Assembly (NCBI RefSeq): GCF_039928515.1
Contig: NZ_JBDSSZ010000184.1
Direction: 5' to 3' (one strand)
Length of the DNA stretch: 13,581 nt
From: Capsulimonas sp039928515
Lineage (GTDB): Bacteria; Armatimonadota; Armatimonadia; Armatimonadales; Capsulimonadaceae
Shown: positions 6,692 through 13,579 of the stretch, one piece after another
Position numbering within the stretch: position 1 is the stretch's first letter
Layout: every line of letters starts with the position of its first letter
The notes under the pieces: generated by a model
Databases searched by the model: none
What the model saw: only the letters and a program-made list of their open reading frames with translations
What the model was told of the DNA's origin: nothing
Made by a program: the position numbers and the translations under genes

Positions 6692-7444
6692 ATGGTATCA
6701 ATGAAGCTATTCAAATGCAATCAGTGTGAATCCGAAGCGACTCGCGTCGTCGAGCGCGATGAGATATGCCGCGTCAAGGGCGAAGAGATTGTCGTTCATG
6801 GAGCGGTGCGCCTTTGCGACGCCTGCGGGGAGCGGGTCTTTGACCGTGCGCTTGACAGCGCGATCTTTCAGGAGGCGTTTGAGATCTATAGAACGCGTCA
6901 TGAGATGATGACGCCGGCGGATATCGTGCGTCTGCGTGAGATGTATGACATGACCCAGCGCAGTCTTTCGGCGCTGCTGGGCCTGGGGGAAGTGACGATC
7001 CATCGTTACGAAAAGGGCAGCATTCCCGATGAGGCGCATCATCAACTGCTCCGCCTGATTCGAGACCCGCGCAACATGAAACAGGTCTACAGCGAAAATC
7101 GTGACCGCCTGTCTCCGTCGGCGCAGCGGAAGCTGGAAGCCGCACTGGGAACGCTGCTCGGCGAGCCAGTGGAAACATTCGAGCATCAGCTGCAAGACCC
7201 GGTCACGGCGGCGTTGTACCTCGACGAGAGCGCCCACGACAGCGCTCACGCCCTCCTGCGGGCGCTACGGGACATCGTCACGGCAAACGGCGGTGTCTCC
7301 ACTGTCGCTCGCAAAGCAGCGATCGATAGCAAGAGCCTCACCAGCGTACTTTCCGAAGAAGAAAGCCGTGAACTGCACACGCTCCAGACGATACTCGACG
7401 CCATGGGGCTGCGCATGTCATTTACCGCGAAGTCGGCGGCTTAA
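6692..7444 (+). CDS. MqsA/YgiT-type zinc-finger HTH protein fused to an antidote-type HTH (orphan antitoxin-like regulator)
   Basis: The N-terminus (residues 1-48) is a YgiT-like zinc-binding domain with C9-x-x-C12 and C42-x-x-C45. Residues 73-112 form an Xre/MqsA-type HTH (MTPADIVRLREMYDMTQRSL...GLGEVTIHRYEKG). Residues 168-246 look like a separate addiction-module antidote domain of the HigA2-like kind: LYLDES...LLRALRDIVTANGG, then a second HTH with KSLTSVLSEE and LQTILDAMGLRMSF. At 250 residues it is about twice the length of plain MqsA. No MqsR, RelE or HigB-like toxin gene adjoins it on either side. ATG 6692 and ATG 6701 are both possible starts; neither has a Shine-Dalgarno, and the predicted leader is very short. 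The palindrome on its -10 suggests autorepression. It may be a free-standing regulator rather than half of a toxin-antitoxin pair. Confidence 0.85.
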   Translation: MVSMKLFKCNQCESEATRVVERDEICRVKGEEIVVHGAVRLCDACGERVFDRALDSAIFQEAFEIYRTRHEMMTPADIVRLREMYDMTQRSLSALLGLGEVTIHRYEKGSIPDEAHHQLLRLIRDPRNMKQVYSENRDRLSPSAQRKLEAALGTLLGEPVETFEHQLQDPVTAALYLDESAHDSAHALLRALRDIVTANGGVSTVARKAAIDSKSLTSVLSEEESRELHTLQTILDAMGLRMSFTAKSAA

Positions 7445-7494
7445 GCCAAGCAGCCATCTTGAAAAACGCCACCCAGCCCATAAAGGAAAACGCT

Positions 7495-8241
7495 ATGCCC
7501 TTCATTGATCGCTCCCTCCGAACCTCGCTCCCACTCCGCGCCGGCGCGGCGATGTTCGCCTTGCTCATCCCGATCACGAGCGCCGTCGCCGCGCCGCGCG
7601 CCAAGTCGAAGCCGGTTCCGAAGGAGGGGCTTGTCGCTTACTGGCCGGGGGATGGGAACGGCAAGGATGTCGTGGGCAAGTACAATGCGAACCCGTCGCC
7701 GACGGTGCAGTATGCGCCGGGCAAGGCGAAGATGGGCTTTCAGCTGGATGGGAAGTCGGCGTATGCGGGCGTGCCGTTTGCGCCGGTGTTCGATCTCGAT
7801 CCGGCGGGACAGTTTACGGTGTCGGCGTGGGTGCGTCCGGAGACGGTGGGGACGTATCAGGCTGTGTTCGTGAAAGCCGCTACCAAGGGGGCGTGGGATT
7901 ACGGGATCATCATCGATCGTCAGGGGCATTTCTACTCAGGGCGCGACGCGAACGATGTGGCGCAGTCGAAGACGGTGATCGTGCCGGGGACCTGGTATCA
8001 CGTCGCGGTGACTTATGACAATGGGAACTTCAAGACGTATGTGAATGGCGCGCTGGAGGCCGAGGCGTCCAATACGCAAATCGGGAAATCGGGGTCGGGA
8101 CTGTGCATCGGTCACAAGGGAGAAATCTCGGTTGAAGGGGAAGATCCTGATTGGTTCCAGGGCAACATCGACGAGCTGCACTTTTACAACAAGGCGCTTG
8201 GCGCGGACGGCGTGAAGATGCTGTACGACGCGAATAAGTAG
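7495..8241 (+). CDS. Secreted LamG/concanavalin A-like lectin-domain protein
   Basis: ATG 7495 is preferred to the upstream TTG 7459 because AAGGA lies 7 bases before it and it begins directly with a signal peptide: basic n-region (RSLRTSLPLR), hydrophobic core (AGAAMFALLIPITSA) and AVAA near residue 33 as a cleavage site. The mature protein (about 215 residues) is one LamG-type jelly roll: GLVAYWPGDGNGKDVVGKYN, FQLDGKSAYAGVP, FTVSAWVRPE, WYHVAVTYDNGNFKTYVNG, then IDELHFYNKAL near the end. These domains bind glycans or proteins outside the cell; no catalytic domain is attached. It lies 50 bases downstream of the 6692 gene on the same strand, with no obvious terminator between. Function beyond binding is unknown. 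Confidence 0.9.
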   Translation: MPFIDRSLRTSLPLRAGAAMFALLIPITSAVAAPRAKSKPVPKEGLVAYWPGDGNGKDVVGKYNANPSPTVQYAPGKAKMGFQLDGKSAYAGVPFAPVFDLDPAGQFTVSAWVRPETVGTYQAVFVKAATKGAWDYGIIIDRQGHFYSGRDANDVAQSKTVIVPGTWYHVAVTYDNGNFKTYVNGALEAEASNTQIGKSGSGLCIGHKGEISVEGEDPDWFQGNIDELHFYNKALGADGVKMLYDANK

Positions 8242-8262
8242 GCGACGAGCGGACAAGCGTAA

Positions 8263-8271
8263 TGGTATACT
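8263..8271 (+). promoter_or_regulatory. Extended -10 promoter for the 8316 gene
   Basis: TGGTATACT contains TATACT (8266-8271) preceded by the TG of an extended -10 element. No good -35 is present, which extended -10 promoters tolerate. The predicted start near 8278 gives a leader of about 38 bases, with AGGAG (8301-8305) before ATG 8316. Confidence 0.45.
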
Positions 8272-8315
8272 CGCTGTGCTGAAATGCGGATATCACTCCG
8301 AGGAGAACAGTTTCA

Positions 8316-9284
8316 ATGCCGTTTATGCCGATTTATTTTATCCTGCGATACTGGAAGTTCTTCATCCCGCTGGGAGCGCTTTTCTTTCTCGTCGCGGGTG
8401 TGAACGGCATTTATGTCGGCCTCGCGAATCCGCGTCCAAAAACCCTCACCGTCGCCCAGTTCGAGCAGGATCCTCCGTCCTCCGGCTGGTATCATGTTAC
8501 CGGCGGCTATCTCGACATGAGCCAGTCCACAACCCTGATGGGTGATGGCGGGCGGCCCGGCTATGGCAGTCACGCCGACTACACTTACATTGCGCTTCAC
8601 TCCCCGAATGAGGCGCCGGGAACCCCGGTGCATGCGTTCTTCCGCACTTCCAATTCGGCGCTGATGCAGGAGGCGGAGGCCAATGCCCCCGAAATCAGCC
8701 GGCCGGACGCCAATGGTCGTCGGGACATCTACGCCAAGCCCCCGGTATACCGTCAGCTGGACTTCACCGGAATGGTTCAATCGGACCATCCCGACGAGAC
8801 GATCCTGCGCCGGCGTCTGGATGAGACAGCCGAAGCCGTCGACAGCGGCGCCGTCGTGATCGCAGACGGCGTCCGGCCGAACATTTGGAAGGGAGTGGGA
8901 ATGCTCGCGATGGGGATCATTCTCACCATCGGATGCATTCAGATTTGGATTGGCGACGATAATCCGTTCCGTCGGGGCCCTGTGCAGGAGGATCTTCCCG
9001 CCCAGCCGGGTCTCGGCTCGATCCCGTATTCCCCAGGCCAGAGTTATCCAGACAGTGGCGGGTATGCGCCTCCTTACGGTCAGGCCGAGCCCCCGCCTCA
9101 GTACCCGCCGCCTTACGGACAAGCGCCACCGGCGCCGCAGTCGGCGCCGCCATACCATCCTCCGGTCGCACCCCATTATGCTCAGGCTCCACAGCAGCAG
9201 CCTGCCCCGCCGCCAGCGCCTGTGAAGACGGGAAAGACCGATTCGATACCGCCGCCCTTCGACCCATTCGCCGACCAACGCTAA
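8316..9284 (+). CDS. Two-TM membrane protein with proline/tyrosine-rich C-terminal tail, unknown function
   Basis: The protein has 322 residues. A hydrophobic helix at about 13-36 is followed by a globular region (37-190) with SGWYHVTGGYLDMS, YIALHSP and DFTGMVQ, then a second helix at about 193-213 (VGMLAMGIILTIGCIQIWIG). From about 220 on the tail is low-complexity, rich in Pro, Gln, Tyr and Ala, with repeated PPYGQA-like units (residues 260-310). The likely topology puts the middle domain outside and both termini inside, the tail serving as a flexible interaction region. AGGAG lies 10 bases before ATG 8316. It has its own promoter and is closed by the hairpin at 9298-9337. I do not recognise a named family. 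Confidence 0.88.
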   Translation: MPFMPIYFILRYWKFFIPLGALFFLVAGVNGIYVGLANPRPKTLTVAQFEQDPPSSGWYHVTGGYLDMSQSTTLMGDGGRPGYGSHADYTYIALHSPNEAPGTPVHAFFRTSNSALMQEAEANAPEISRPDANGRRDIYAKPPVYRQLDFTGMVQSDHPDETILRRRLDETAEAVDSGAVVIADGVRPNIWKGVGMLAMGIILTIGCIQIWIGDDNPFRRGPVQEDLPAQPGLGSIPYSPGQSYPDSGGYAPPYGQAEPPPQYPPPYGQAPPAPQSAPPYHPPVAPHYAQAPQQQPAPPPAPVKTGKTDSIPPPFDPFADQR

Positions 9285-9297
9285 TGGCGCGAAACGG

Positions 9298-9337
9298 AAA
9301 CATCCCCAGAAACCATTTGAGATTCCCGGGGATGTTT
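9298..9337. terminator. Hairpin between convergent genes, probable bidirectional terminator
   Basis: AAACATCCCC (9298-9307) and GGGGATGTTT (9328-9337) are perfect inverse copies: a 10-bp stem with a 20-base loop. It sits 13 bases after the stop at 9284 and just before the end of the minus-strand gene at 9344. The T run is only three bases on either strand, so Rho-independent strength is uncertain, but the position fits a shared terminator. Confidence 0.65.
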
Positions 9338-9343
9338 AGCGGC

Positions 9344-9715
9344 TTAGCGAGTATAAGATTGGACGGAGATCCCAGCGGCGGTCGCGAGATCAATGGCGTG
9401 CTGTGTGCCGCGAGCGCGGCCAGGCACACCAAGGTCAGGATGAAACGCCAGGACGAGGGTGACGCCGGAGGCGACCATGCGCTCATTGAGACCTTTCCAA
9501 GAGGCGCGGGGATAACGCTGGGCGTCGCCGGATGTCTTGCGCATGGCGTCCACGCGAAAGCCCAGTTCCGCACCGACTTCCATCGTCAGAGCGTCAATAC
9601 CGGAAGTGTCTCCGGTCACAAAGACGGCGCCAAGCGGGAAACCGCCAAGTATGCTCTTGAGGCGGTCTTTGTCGCTCCAAGTAGTCGATCCCGTCACGAG
9701 AATTCGCATCATCAT
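9344..9715 (-). CDS. SLOG-superfamily DUF2493 (YspA/cpYpsA-related) protein
   Basis: The protein has about 123 residues. The N-terminal Rossmann-like signature RILVTGSTTWSD, then FVTGDTSGIDALTMEVGAELGFRVD, GLNERMV, and VLAFHPDLGVPGRARGTQHAIDLATAAGI fit the DUF2493 family of SLOG proteins, thought to bind nucleotides or their derivatives. Compared with the usual pattern (GGAxGADxLA, PxRNxxM) the glycine loop reads GDTSGID and the Arg-Asn is replaced by Leu-Asn. ATG 9715 is preferred over ATG 9721 because GGAG lies 7 bases upstream of 9715 but only 1 from 9721. It lies downstream of, and on the same strand as, the sigma-ankyrin gene, with the hairpin element between. In phages and islands such proteins often sit in accessory regions; the function here is unknown. 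Confidence 0.88.
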   Translation of the reverse strand: MMMRILVTGSTTWSDKDRLKSILGGFPLGAVFVTGDTSGIDALTMEVGAELGFRVDAMRKTSGDAQRYPRASWKGLNERMVASGVTLVLAFHPDLGVPGRARGTQHAIDLATAAGISVQSYTR

Positions 9716-9777
9716 TGTCATTCTCCATGTTAGTGTATTAAAAACACATATTGTTTCTCCATGGTCGCTCTTTTGTC

Positions 9778-10000
9778 CTTCCTATTCTTCGGGGGTGACT
9801 GAACTCCCGTCCCACAGCTGAAGCAGTGGTCTAATCAGGGGTAAGCCAGCTGAAGCCGGCTGTCGGATGAGGATAGGCGTTCACCACAATCCGAAATCCG
9901 GCAGTCGGCTTGAGCCGCCTTCCCCCTGACTAGACCATTGCTTCAGCTGTGGAGAATAGGGCAATCGATTTTTACAAGGATCAGTCACTTCCTATTCTTC
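9778..10000. repeat. MITE-like or structural element: long imperfect hairpin, short TIRs and 13-bp flanking direct repeats
   Basis: CTTCCTATTCTTC occurs at 9778-9790 and 9988-10000. Inside, TGACTGA (9796-9802) and TCAGTCA (9981-9987) are inverse copies. The core is an inverted repeat with 57-base arms, 9812-9868 and 9896-9952, paired at 49 of 57 positions with a 27-base central loop. CAGCTGAAG occurs twice in the left arm. The right direct repeat overlaps the last codons of the sigma-ankyrin gene. No ORF for a transposase is present. It could be a non-autonomous transposable element, a dispersed genomic repeat, or a large RNA hairpin ending the sigma-ankyrin transcript. Confidence 0.6.
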
Positions 10001-11782
10001 TCCCCCGCGCTCACGCAGAAACACCGCCATCTTTTCTCGTCCTAAGGCAATGGCGTAGCGCAGCGGCGTCCAGCCCTGCGCAGAGCGGGCGTTGATCTCG
10101 GCGCCGTGCGCCAGGAGGGCTTCGGCGATCTGGGTGTCGTTCCACCATTCGGCGCAGGTGTGAAGAGGCGTCCAGCCGAAGCTGCTCTCGACGGCGTTCA
10201 CGTCCGCGCCGTGCTGGGCCAAGAGATGGACGACGGCGGCGGCCTGCTCTTGCGGTCGCCAATTTTGAGCGGCATAGTGCAAGGGCCTCTTGCTTCGGCC
10301 TTCGCCGCGTGGCGCATCAGCAAGTTCCGGGTTCTCAGCCAGTAACTGACGGACGCGTTCAACATCGCAGAATTGCGCCGCCAACCAAATATTCATGATC
10401 GGACTCTTCGTCATCAAATACTCGATCACATTTGATGCGCCCTTGGAGAAACCGATGAGGGCGCATTCGAGCGGCGTCTCCCCACGTTCGTTTTCCTCGT
10501 TCACTGATTGCGGCTGCGTTTCGACAAGCTTCGTCACCAGAGAAAGCACTCCGGCGCCCGCGACCGTAAAGAGATCGTAGTCGGGACCGTACGCCGCAAG
10601 CAATTCAATCACCTCGGTGTGTCCCTGGTTACACCAGTTCGCATTCGCCGCCGCATGCTTGAGAGCGTTTTGGTTTTTCAGATCGACAGCGTCCACGGAT
10701 GAGCCATGACTGAGCAAAAGCTCCACAATATCAGCGTAACCATTCGCGGCGGCAATCAGAAGAGCCGTTCGACCGTGACGATCCCGCTCCGCAGCAAGAT
10801 CCGGCTGCGCTTCCAATTGGTCTTTAATCCCAATAGTATCGCCGGAGTGAACCGCGCGAAAGAACTCATGGGCGCCGGGATGGGCGGTGTCGAGAGTATC
10901 GTGCACGCCGCCCGCGTTCACTAATAGGTGAGCGATCTCCCGGAAGCCGCGCATGGCGGCGGAATGGACATCGGTGAGGGTGACCGACACGCCGCGCTGG
11001 ATGAGCAGCTCGACCGTGGATTGTTTCCCAGCGCCGATCGCTGCCGTCAGCGCGGATTGGCGTTCGATGCCATAACCATCGGTCATTGTAGCGGCTAGGA
11101 GTTCCGGCCGTTCGTCCAATAAGCGCGCCGCCTCCACGGCGTCGCCGGCTTTGAGGGCCTGGAAGAACTGGATCACAGACAGAACCGTGTCCGCCGCCTG
11201 TGTTCGATCTTGTGCGAATGTCTCATCAATCATCTCGGTCATCCTTTCTCGGAGATGACCGCGAGCGGTATACAATCGTTTCTTGACCGTGGAAAGCGGG
11301 ACGTCCAAAAACTCCGATATGTCCTGATAGGTGTAGCCGCCGATATAAAACATCGTGACGGCGACCCGTTCGTTTTCGCCAAGCGCCGCAATCGCCGCAT
11401 GCACATCGTCGCGGAAGGTTCGCTGCTCCGACAAGCGAGCCGGCTCAAACTCATCCGACACAACATGCAGCGCATGGTCCAGTGAAACCGACGCAACCTG
11501 CTTCCGCCGCGTAAGGCGGCAGCATTGGGTCACGACGATGCGCCGCAGCCAGGCCGGAAACGTCGCGGCGTCACGCAGCTTTGAAAGCTGAAGCCAGACG
11601 GTCACGAACGCCTCCTGCGCGGCGTCCTCAGCTTCGCGCCGATCCCCCAGATACGCATGCGCATAAGCATACGCCATTCCATGGAACCGCCGCACGACCT
11701 CGGCGAACGCCCGATGCCGTTCTTTCAAATCCGCGTCCTCATCCTGGGCGCGCACAATCCACTCTCGATAATCTTCTTCCAA
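9992..11782 (-). CDS. ECF-type sigma factor fused to a long ankyrin-repeat domain
   Basis: The start is set at TTG 11782 (EEDYREW follows), 6 bases after GAGAGG; the open frame continues to a TTG at 11845 without better support. This gives 596 residues. Residues about 24-91 are sigma region 2 (AYLGDRREAEDAAQEAFVTV, FPAWLRRIVVTQCCRLTRR). Residues about 124-179 are region 4 (LGENERVAVTMFYIGGYTYQ, VPLSTVKKRLYTARG). From about 200 to the end come ankyrin repeats, clearest in GRTALLIAAANGYADIVELL, RPLHYAAQNW, GWTPLHTCAEW and GWTPLRYAIALGREKMAVFL; others are degenerate. There is no TM segment and no adjacent anti-sigma gene. The ankyrin part may bind a partner or hold the sigma domains inactive. 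It would direct polymerase to a set of promoters not identifiable here. It diverges from the 11910 gene. Confidence 0.92.
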   Translation of the reverse strand: MEEDYREWIVRAQDEDADLKERHRAFAEVVRRFHGMAYAYAHAYLGDRREAEDAAQEAFVTVWLQLSKLRDAATFPAWLRRIVVTQCCRLTRRKQVASVSLDHALHVVSDEFEPARLSEQRTFRDDVHAAIAALGENERVAVTMFYIGGYTYQDISEFLDVPLSTVKKRLYTARGHLRERMTEMIDETFAQDRTQAADTVLSVIQFFQALKAGDAVEAARLLDERPELLAATMTDGYGIERQSALTAAIGAGKQSTVELLIQRGVSVTLTDVHSAAMRGFREIAHLLVNAGGVHDTLDTAHPGAHEFFRAVHSGDTIGIKDQLEAQPDLAAERDRHGRTALLIAAANGYADIVELLLSHGSSVDAVDLKNQNALKHAAANANWCNQGHTEVIELLAAYGPDYDLFTVAGAGVLSLVTKLVETQPQSVNEENERGETPLECALIGFSKGASNVIEYLMTKSPIMNIWLAAQFCDVERVRQLLAENPELADAPRGEGRSKRPLHYAAQNWRPQEQAAAVVHLLAQHGADVNAVESSFGWTPLHTCAEWWNDTQIAEALLAHGAEINARSAQGWTPLRYAIALGREKMAVFLRERGGEE

Positions 11783-11853
11783 TTGCACCCTCTCGCGTCT
11801 CTCAATTTCAAGGAGCCATATACGCGAAGGAAAGTTACCGCGCAATCACGCTA

Positions 11854-11862
11854 TGTTATAAT
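11854..11862 (+). promoter_or_regulatory. Extended -10 promoter upstream of the 11910 gene
   Basis: TGTTATAAT is a perfect extended -10 (TG-N-TATAAT). The hexamer 17 bp upstream, GTTACC (11834-11839), is a weak -35. Transcription would start near 11869, about 40 bases before ATG 11910. The site lies in the divergent region upstream of the sigma-ankyrin gene; no equally good minus-strand promoter is visible there. Confidence 0.55.
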
Positions 11863-11909
11863 GGGCGTGCGAGTCAATTTAATCACATTGCATCGAAAGT
11901 TTTTCAATT

Positions 11910-12356
11910 ATGACAACAGAAGAAAGCCTCGCGCTTTATGGCCTCACCCCAAAGGAAGCCGATCTTCCTCAGATTCGCGCGATCTTGGACCGAGAGGCGG
12001 AGATCGAGCGAAACCACTACAACTCTGCAGTCGGGAGAAAAGGCGATCCACGCCAGCGTGAAGACGATCTGGCGATGCTATCTTGTGTCCAGCTCTTCGC
12101 GTATGGCGATTTGCAGGATGTCCTGCGTATTTGGGACGCAAAGCAAACCAGTATGGATATGGCGTGTTATCTGGATGTACAGTTTCTCTGCGGCGCCGGA
12201 CTGGAAGAAACGAAAGCGTATCTCTCAACGCTCGACTCGGAGAACGCCAAAGAAGCTTTGGAATATATTCTCAAATGCGAAGGAGGAGGCGATTTTAACG
12301 GCTTTTCCCCTCAATCTCAGCTCGCGGGTTACCGGAGGTACTTTGAAGGAGGCTAA
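11910..12356 (+). CDS. Conserved-looking protein of unknown function
   Basis: This 148-residue protein is acidic, soluble and mostly helical by appearance. Recognisable stretches are LTPKEADLPQIRAILDREAE near the start, LAMLSCVQLFAYGDLQDVL and SMDMACYLDVQFLCGAGLEE in the middle, and GYRRYFEGG at the end. I know similar small bacterial proteins that carry the 'VQLF..GDL.DvL.IW.AK..s.D..c.lD.q.LCGAGL' type of pattern, but cannot name the family or a function. It follows an extended -10 promoter at 11854-11862. Its stop at 12354-12356 precedes the AraC-type gene by 73 bases. Confidence 0.85.
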   Translation: MTTEESLALYGLTPKEADLPQIRAILDREAEIERNHYNSAVGRKGDPRQREDDLAMLSCVQLFAYGDLQDVLRIWDAKQTSMDMACYLDVQFLCGAGLEETKAYLSTLDSENAKEALEYILKCEGGGDFNGFSPQSQLAGYRRYFEGG

Positions 12357-12429
12357 AGCTTTCCTCTCTCCCTTTAAACGAGCAATATCGGTCAACCACA
12401 TCCCTCTCCATCCCGGATACAATCTCTGC

Positions 12430-13344
12430 GTGGACGAAAACGACAAACAAGCTGCTTATGAGCGGCGCCGAGCAGAAATGATGCGGCTGATGGAGCGGCG
12501 GCTTGCCGCAGGATCACCAGCTGGCGGTTTGGCGGAGGAAGCGTGCGTCAGCCGTTATCACTTCCAGCGCGTGTTCCGTCAAGTGATGGGCGAAACGCCC
12601 GGCGACTTGCAGCGCCGTCTGCGTCTGGAGCGAGCCGCGCACGATCTGCGCCATACGTTATCCCCCGTGAGCACAATCGCGTTTGACGCCGGTTATGTGA
12701 GCCTGGAAGGATTCTCCCGCGCATTTCGCCGCGCGTATGGCAATTCTCCCAGCCAGTTCCGCAAGCAGCACGGCGGCGCGGTCAACCTGCATGGCGCAAG
12801 CTTCGTCCACTACGACGCACACATTGCGCACGCTTCCGCAACATGGAGAATATTCGATGGATCTTGTGGACCGAATGCTGGACAACGACTACCGAGCAAA
12901 GCGAGGGCTGCTGGAATCGGCTCTCACCCTGACAGACGCTCAGCTGGATGCAACGTTTTTTGCCAGATCCAGCAGGTTCCTTGGGCGGCGCCAGACAAAA
13001 ATCTGCGTGAAATGCTCAACCGTATGATTGACATGGGCTGGTGGGTCGAGCGAGTTTTCAACTCCATTGACTGGCCGTACACTCGTGAAGAACCCGGCGG
13101 CGCCCAGGCGCCCACAGTGGCGGAGATGATCGCGCGGCTGGATCGATTTTACACAACCTATGCGTCCTTCGTCGAACACGTCAAGACGAATAATCTCTGG
13201 GAAGCCACCTGGGTAGATAGCGACTGCGAACCTGAGGAAACATTTACCTATACGTCATTGATCGAAGCAGGCTTGGAGCGCGGAATATTTCGGCGCTGGA
13301 TCGCTCGCCAGCAGCTTACGCAGATAGGAATCTCGATCTGGTAA
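12430..13344 (+). CDS. AraC-type HTH protein with DinB-like C-terminal domain, apparently carrying two compensating frameshifts
   Basis: GTG 12430 (DENDKQAAYERR follows) is chosen because the N-terminus then leads straight into the HTH; a TTG at 12343 behind GGAGG would overlap the previous gene and give an unusual leader. The 304-residue length fits HTH+DinB regulators. Residues about 15-112 hold both AraC helices-turn-helices (GLAEEACVSRYHFQRVFR and STIAFDAGYVSLEGFSRAFR, then NSPSQFRK). From about 197 the frame resumes with NLREMLNRMID, AEMIARLDRFY, FVEHVKTNNLWEATWVD, typical of DinB-like C-termini. Between about 138 and 177 the residues look foreign (basic, Cys/Ser-rich), while the neighbouring frame reads MDLVDRMLDNDYRAKRGLLE, exactly the expected DinB start. 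The open frame itself has no stop. It is either a damaged gene or contains sequence errors. No effector domain precedes the HTH, so the DinB-like part may sense a ligand. Confidence 0.8.
   Translation: MDENDKQAAYERRRAEMMRLMERRLAAGSPAGGLAEEACVSRYHFQRVFRQVMGETPGDLQRRLRLERAAHDLRHTLSPVSTIAFDAGYVSLEGFSRAFRRAYGNSPSQFRKQHGGAVNLHGASFVHYDAHIAHASATWRIFDGSCGPNAGQRLPSKARAAGIGSHPDRRSAGCNVFCQIQQVPWAAPDKNLREMLNRMIDMGWWVERVFNSIDWPYTREEPGGAQAPTVAEMIARLDRFYTTYASFVEHVKTNNLWEATWVDSDCEPEETFTYTSLIEAGLERGIFRRWIARQQLTQIGISIW
12842..12961 (+). other. Out-of-frame segment of the AraC-DinB gene
   Basis: In the frame beginning at 12842 the sequence encodes HGEYS, then from ATG 12857 the DinB-like start MDLVDRMLDN..., running as sensible protein to DAQLDATFF at 12961. 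After that the sense returns to the upstream frame (CQIQQVPWAAPDKN). The downstream switch falls on six T's at 12956-12961: one additional T would restore frame. The upstream switch lies somewhere between about 12790 and 12850. GGAG (12845-12848) before ATG 12857 means separate initiation of a DinB fragment is also conceivable. Confidence 0.6.
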
Positions 13345-13347
13345 TCG

Positions 13348-13384
13348 GCGCCATGCACACGACCGGCCGGCGTGTGTATGGCGC
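13348..13384 (+). terminator. Strong hairpin after the AraC-DinB gene
   Basis: GCGCCATGCACACG (13348-13361) pairs with CGTGTGTATGGCGC (13371-13384): 14 pairs including one G-U, with a 9-base loop. It begins 4 bases after the stop codon. No T tract follows, so termination may need Rho or the hairpin may protect the transcript end. Confidence 0.65.
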
Positions 13385-13418
13385 GTAACGGCTCACCCGA
13401 GCAGCCGAGCTGTCTAGG

Positions 13419-13424
13419 TATAAT
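13419..13424 (+). promoter_or_regulatory. Isolated TATAAT hexamer
   Basis: A perfect -10 hexamer lies after the terminator hairpin, but the -35 position is poor and the only ORF behind it (ATG 13433, 28 codons) is unconvincing. It may mark an unseen small transcript or be chance. Confidence 0.2.
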
Positions 13425-13492
13425 TATAGTCAATGAAGCTGCAAAGGCTTCCGCCAGCGGAACGTGTCAATAGTTTGAGACAACTTGGTCCA

Positions 13493-13579
13493 TTATTTTT
13501 CGCGCCGATCGTCGCCTAACTCTTCGTCCTCCTTTTGGGCAGGCGGGTTGATCCAGACGGCTGTTGGCAGCGCTTCCGG
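13493..13579 (-). CDS. C-terminal fragment of a minus-strand gene entering from the right edge
   Basis: The minus-strand frame from the right edge reads PEALPTAVWINPPAQKEDEE, then LGDDRREK, and stops at TAA (13495-13493). The charged, proline-containing tail looks like a genuine protein end, and the gene would be convergent with the AraC-DinB gene. With 28 residues no family can be named, and the strand assignment rests on coding appearance only. Confidence 0.4.
   Translation of the reverse strand, partial: PEALPTAVWINPPAQKEDEELGDDRREK

Noticed and set aside
7445..7494. A toxin gene partnering the antitoxin-like protein at 6692
   Set aside because: Only 50 bases lie before the LamG gene, and 6577-6691 upstream is taken by regulatory sequence; neither holds an ORF of toxin size.
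8313..9278. Long minus-strand ORF of 321 codons opposite the 8316 gene
   Set aside because: It is Arg-rich with low-complexity repeats, the expected antisense shadow of a GC-rich gene; the plus-strand gene has a Shine-Dalgarno, promoter and TM helices.
9812..9952. Integron attC site
   Set aside because: It is an imperfect palindrome of suitable size, but the conserved end boxes (RYYYAAC/GTTRRRY) are absent and no integrase or cassette array is visible.
11938..12429. 5' extension of the AraC-DinB frame
   Set aside because: It lies out of frame across the 11910 gene, has no protein-like character, and family proteins begin close to the HTH.
13433..13519. 28-codon plus-strand ORF behind TATAAT
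   Set aside because: No Shine-Dalgarno, no recognisable sequence, and it overlaps the more convincing minus-strand gene end.
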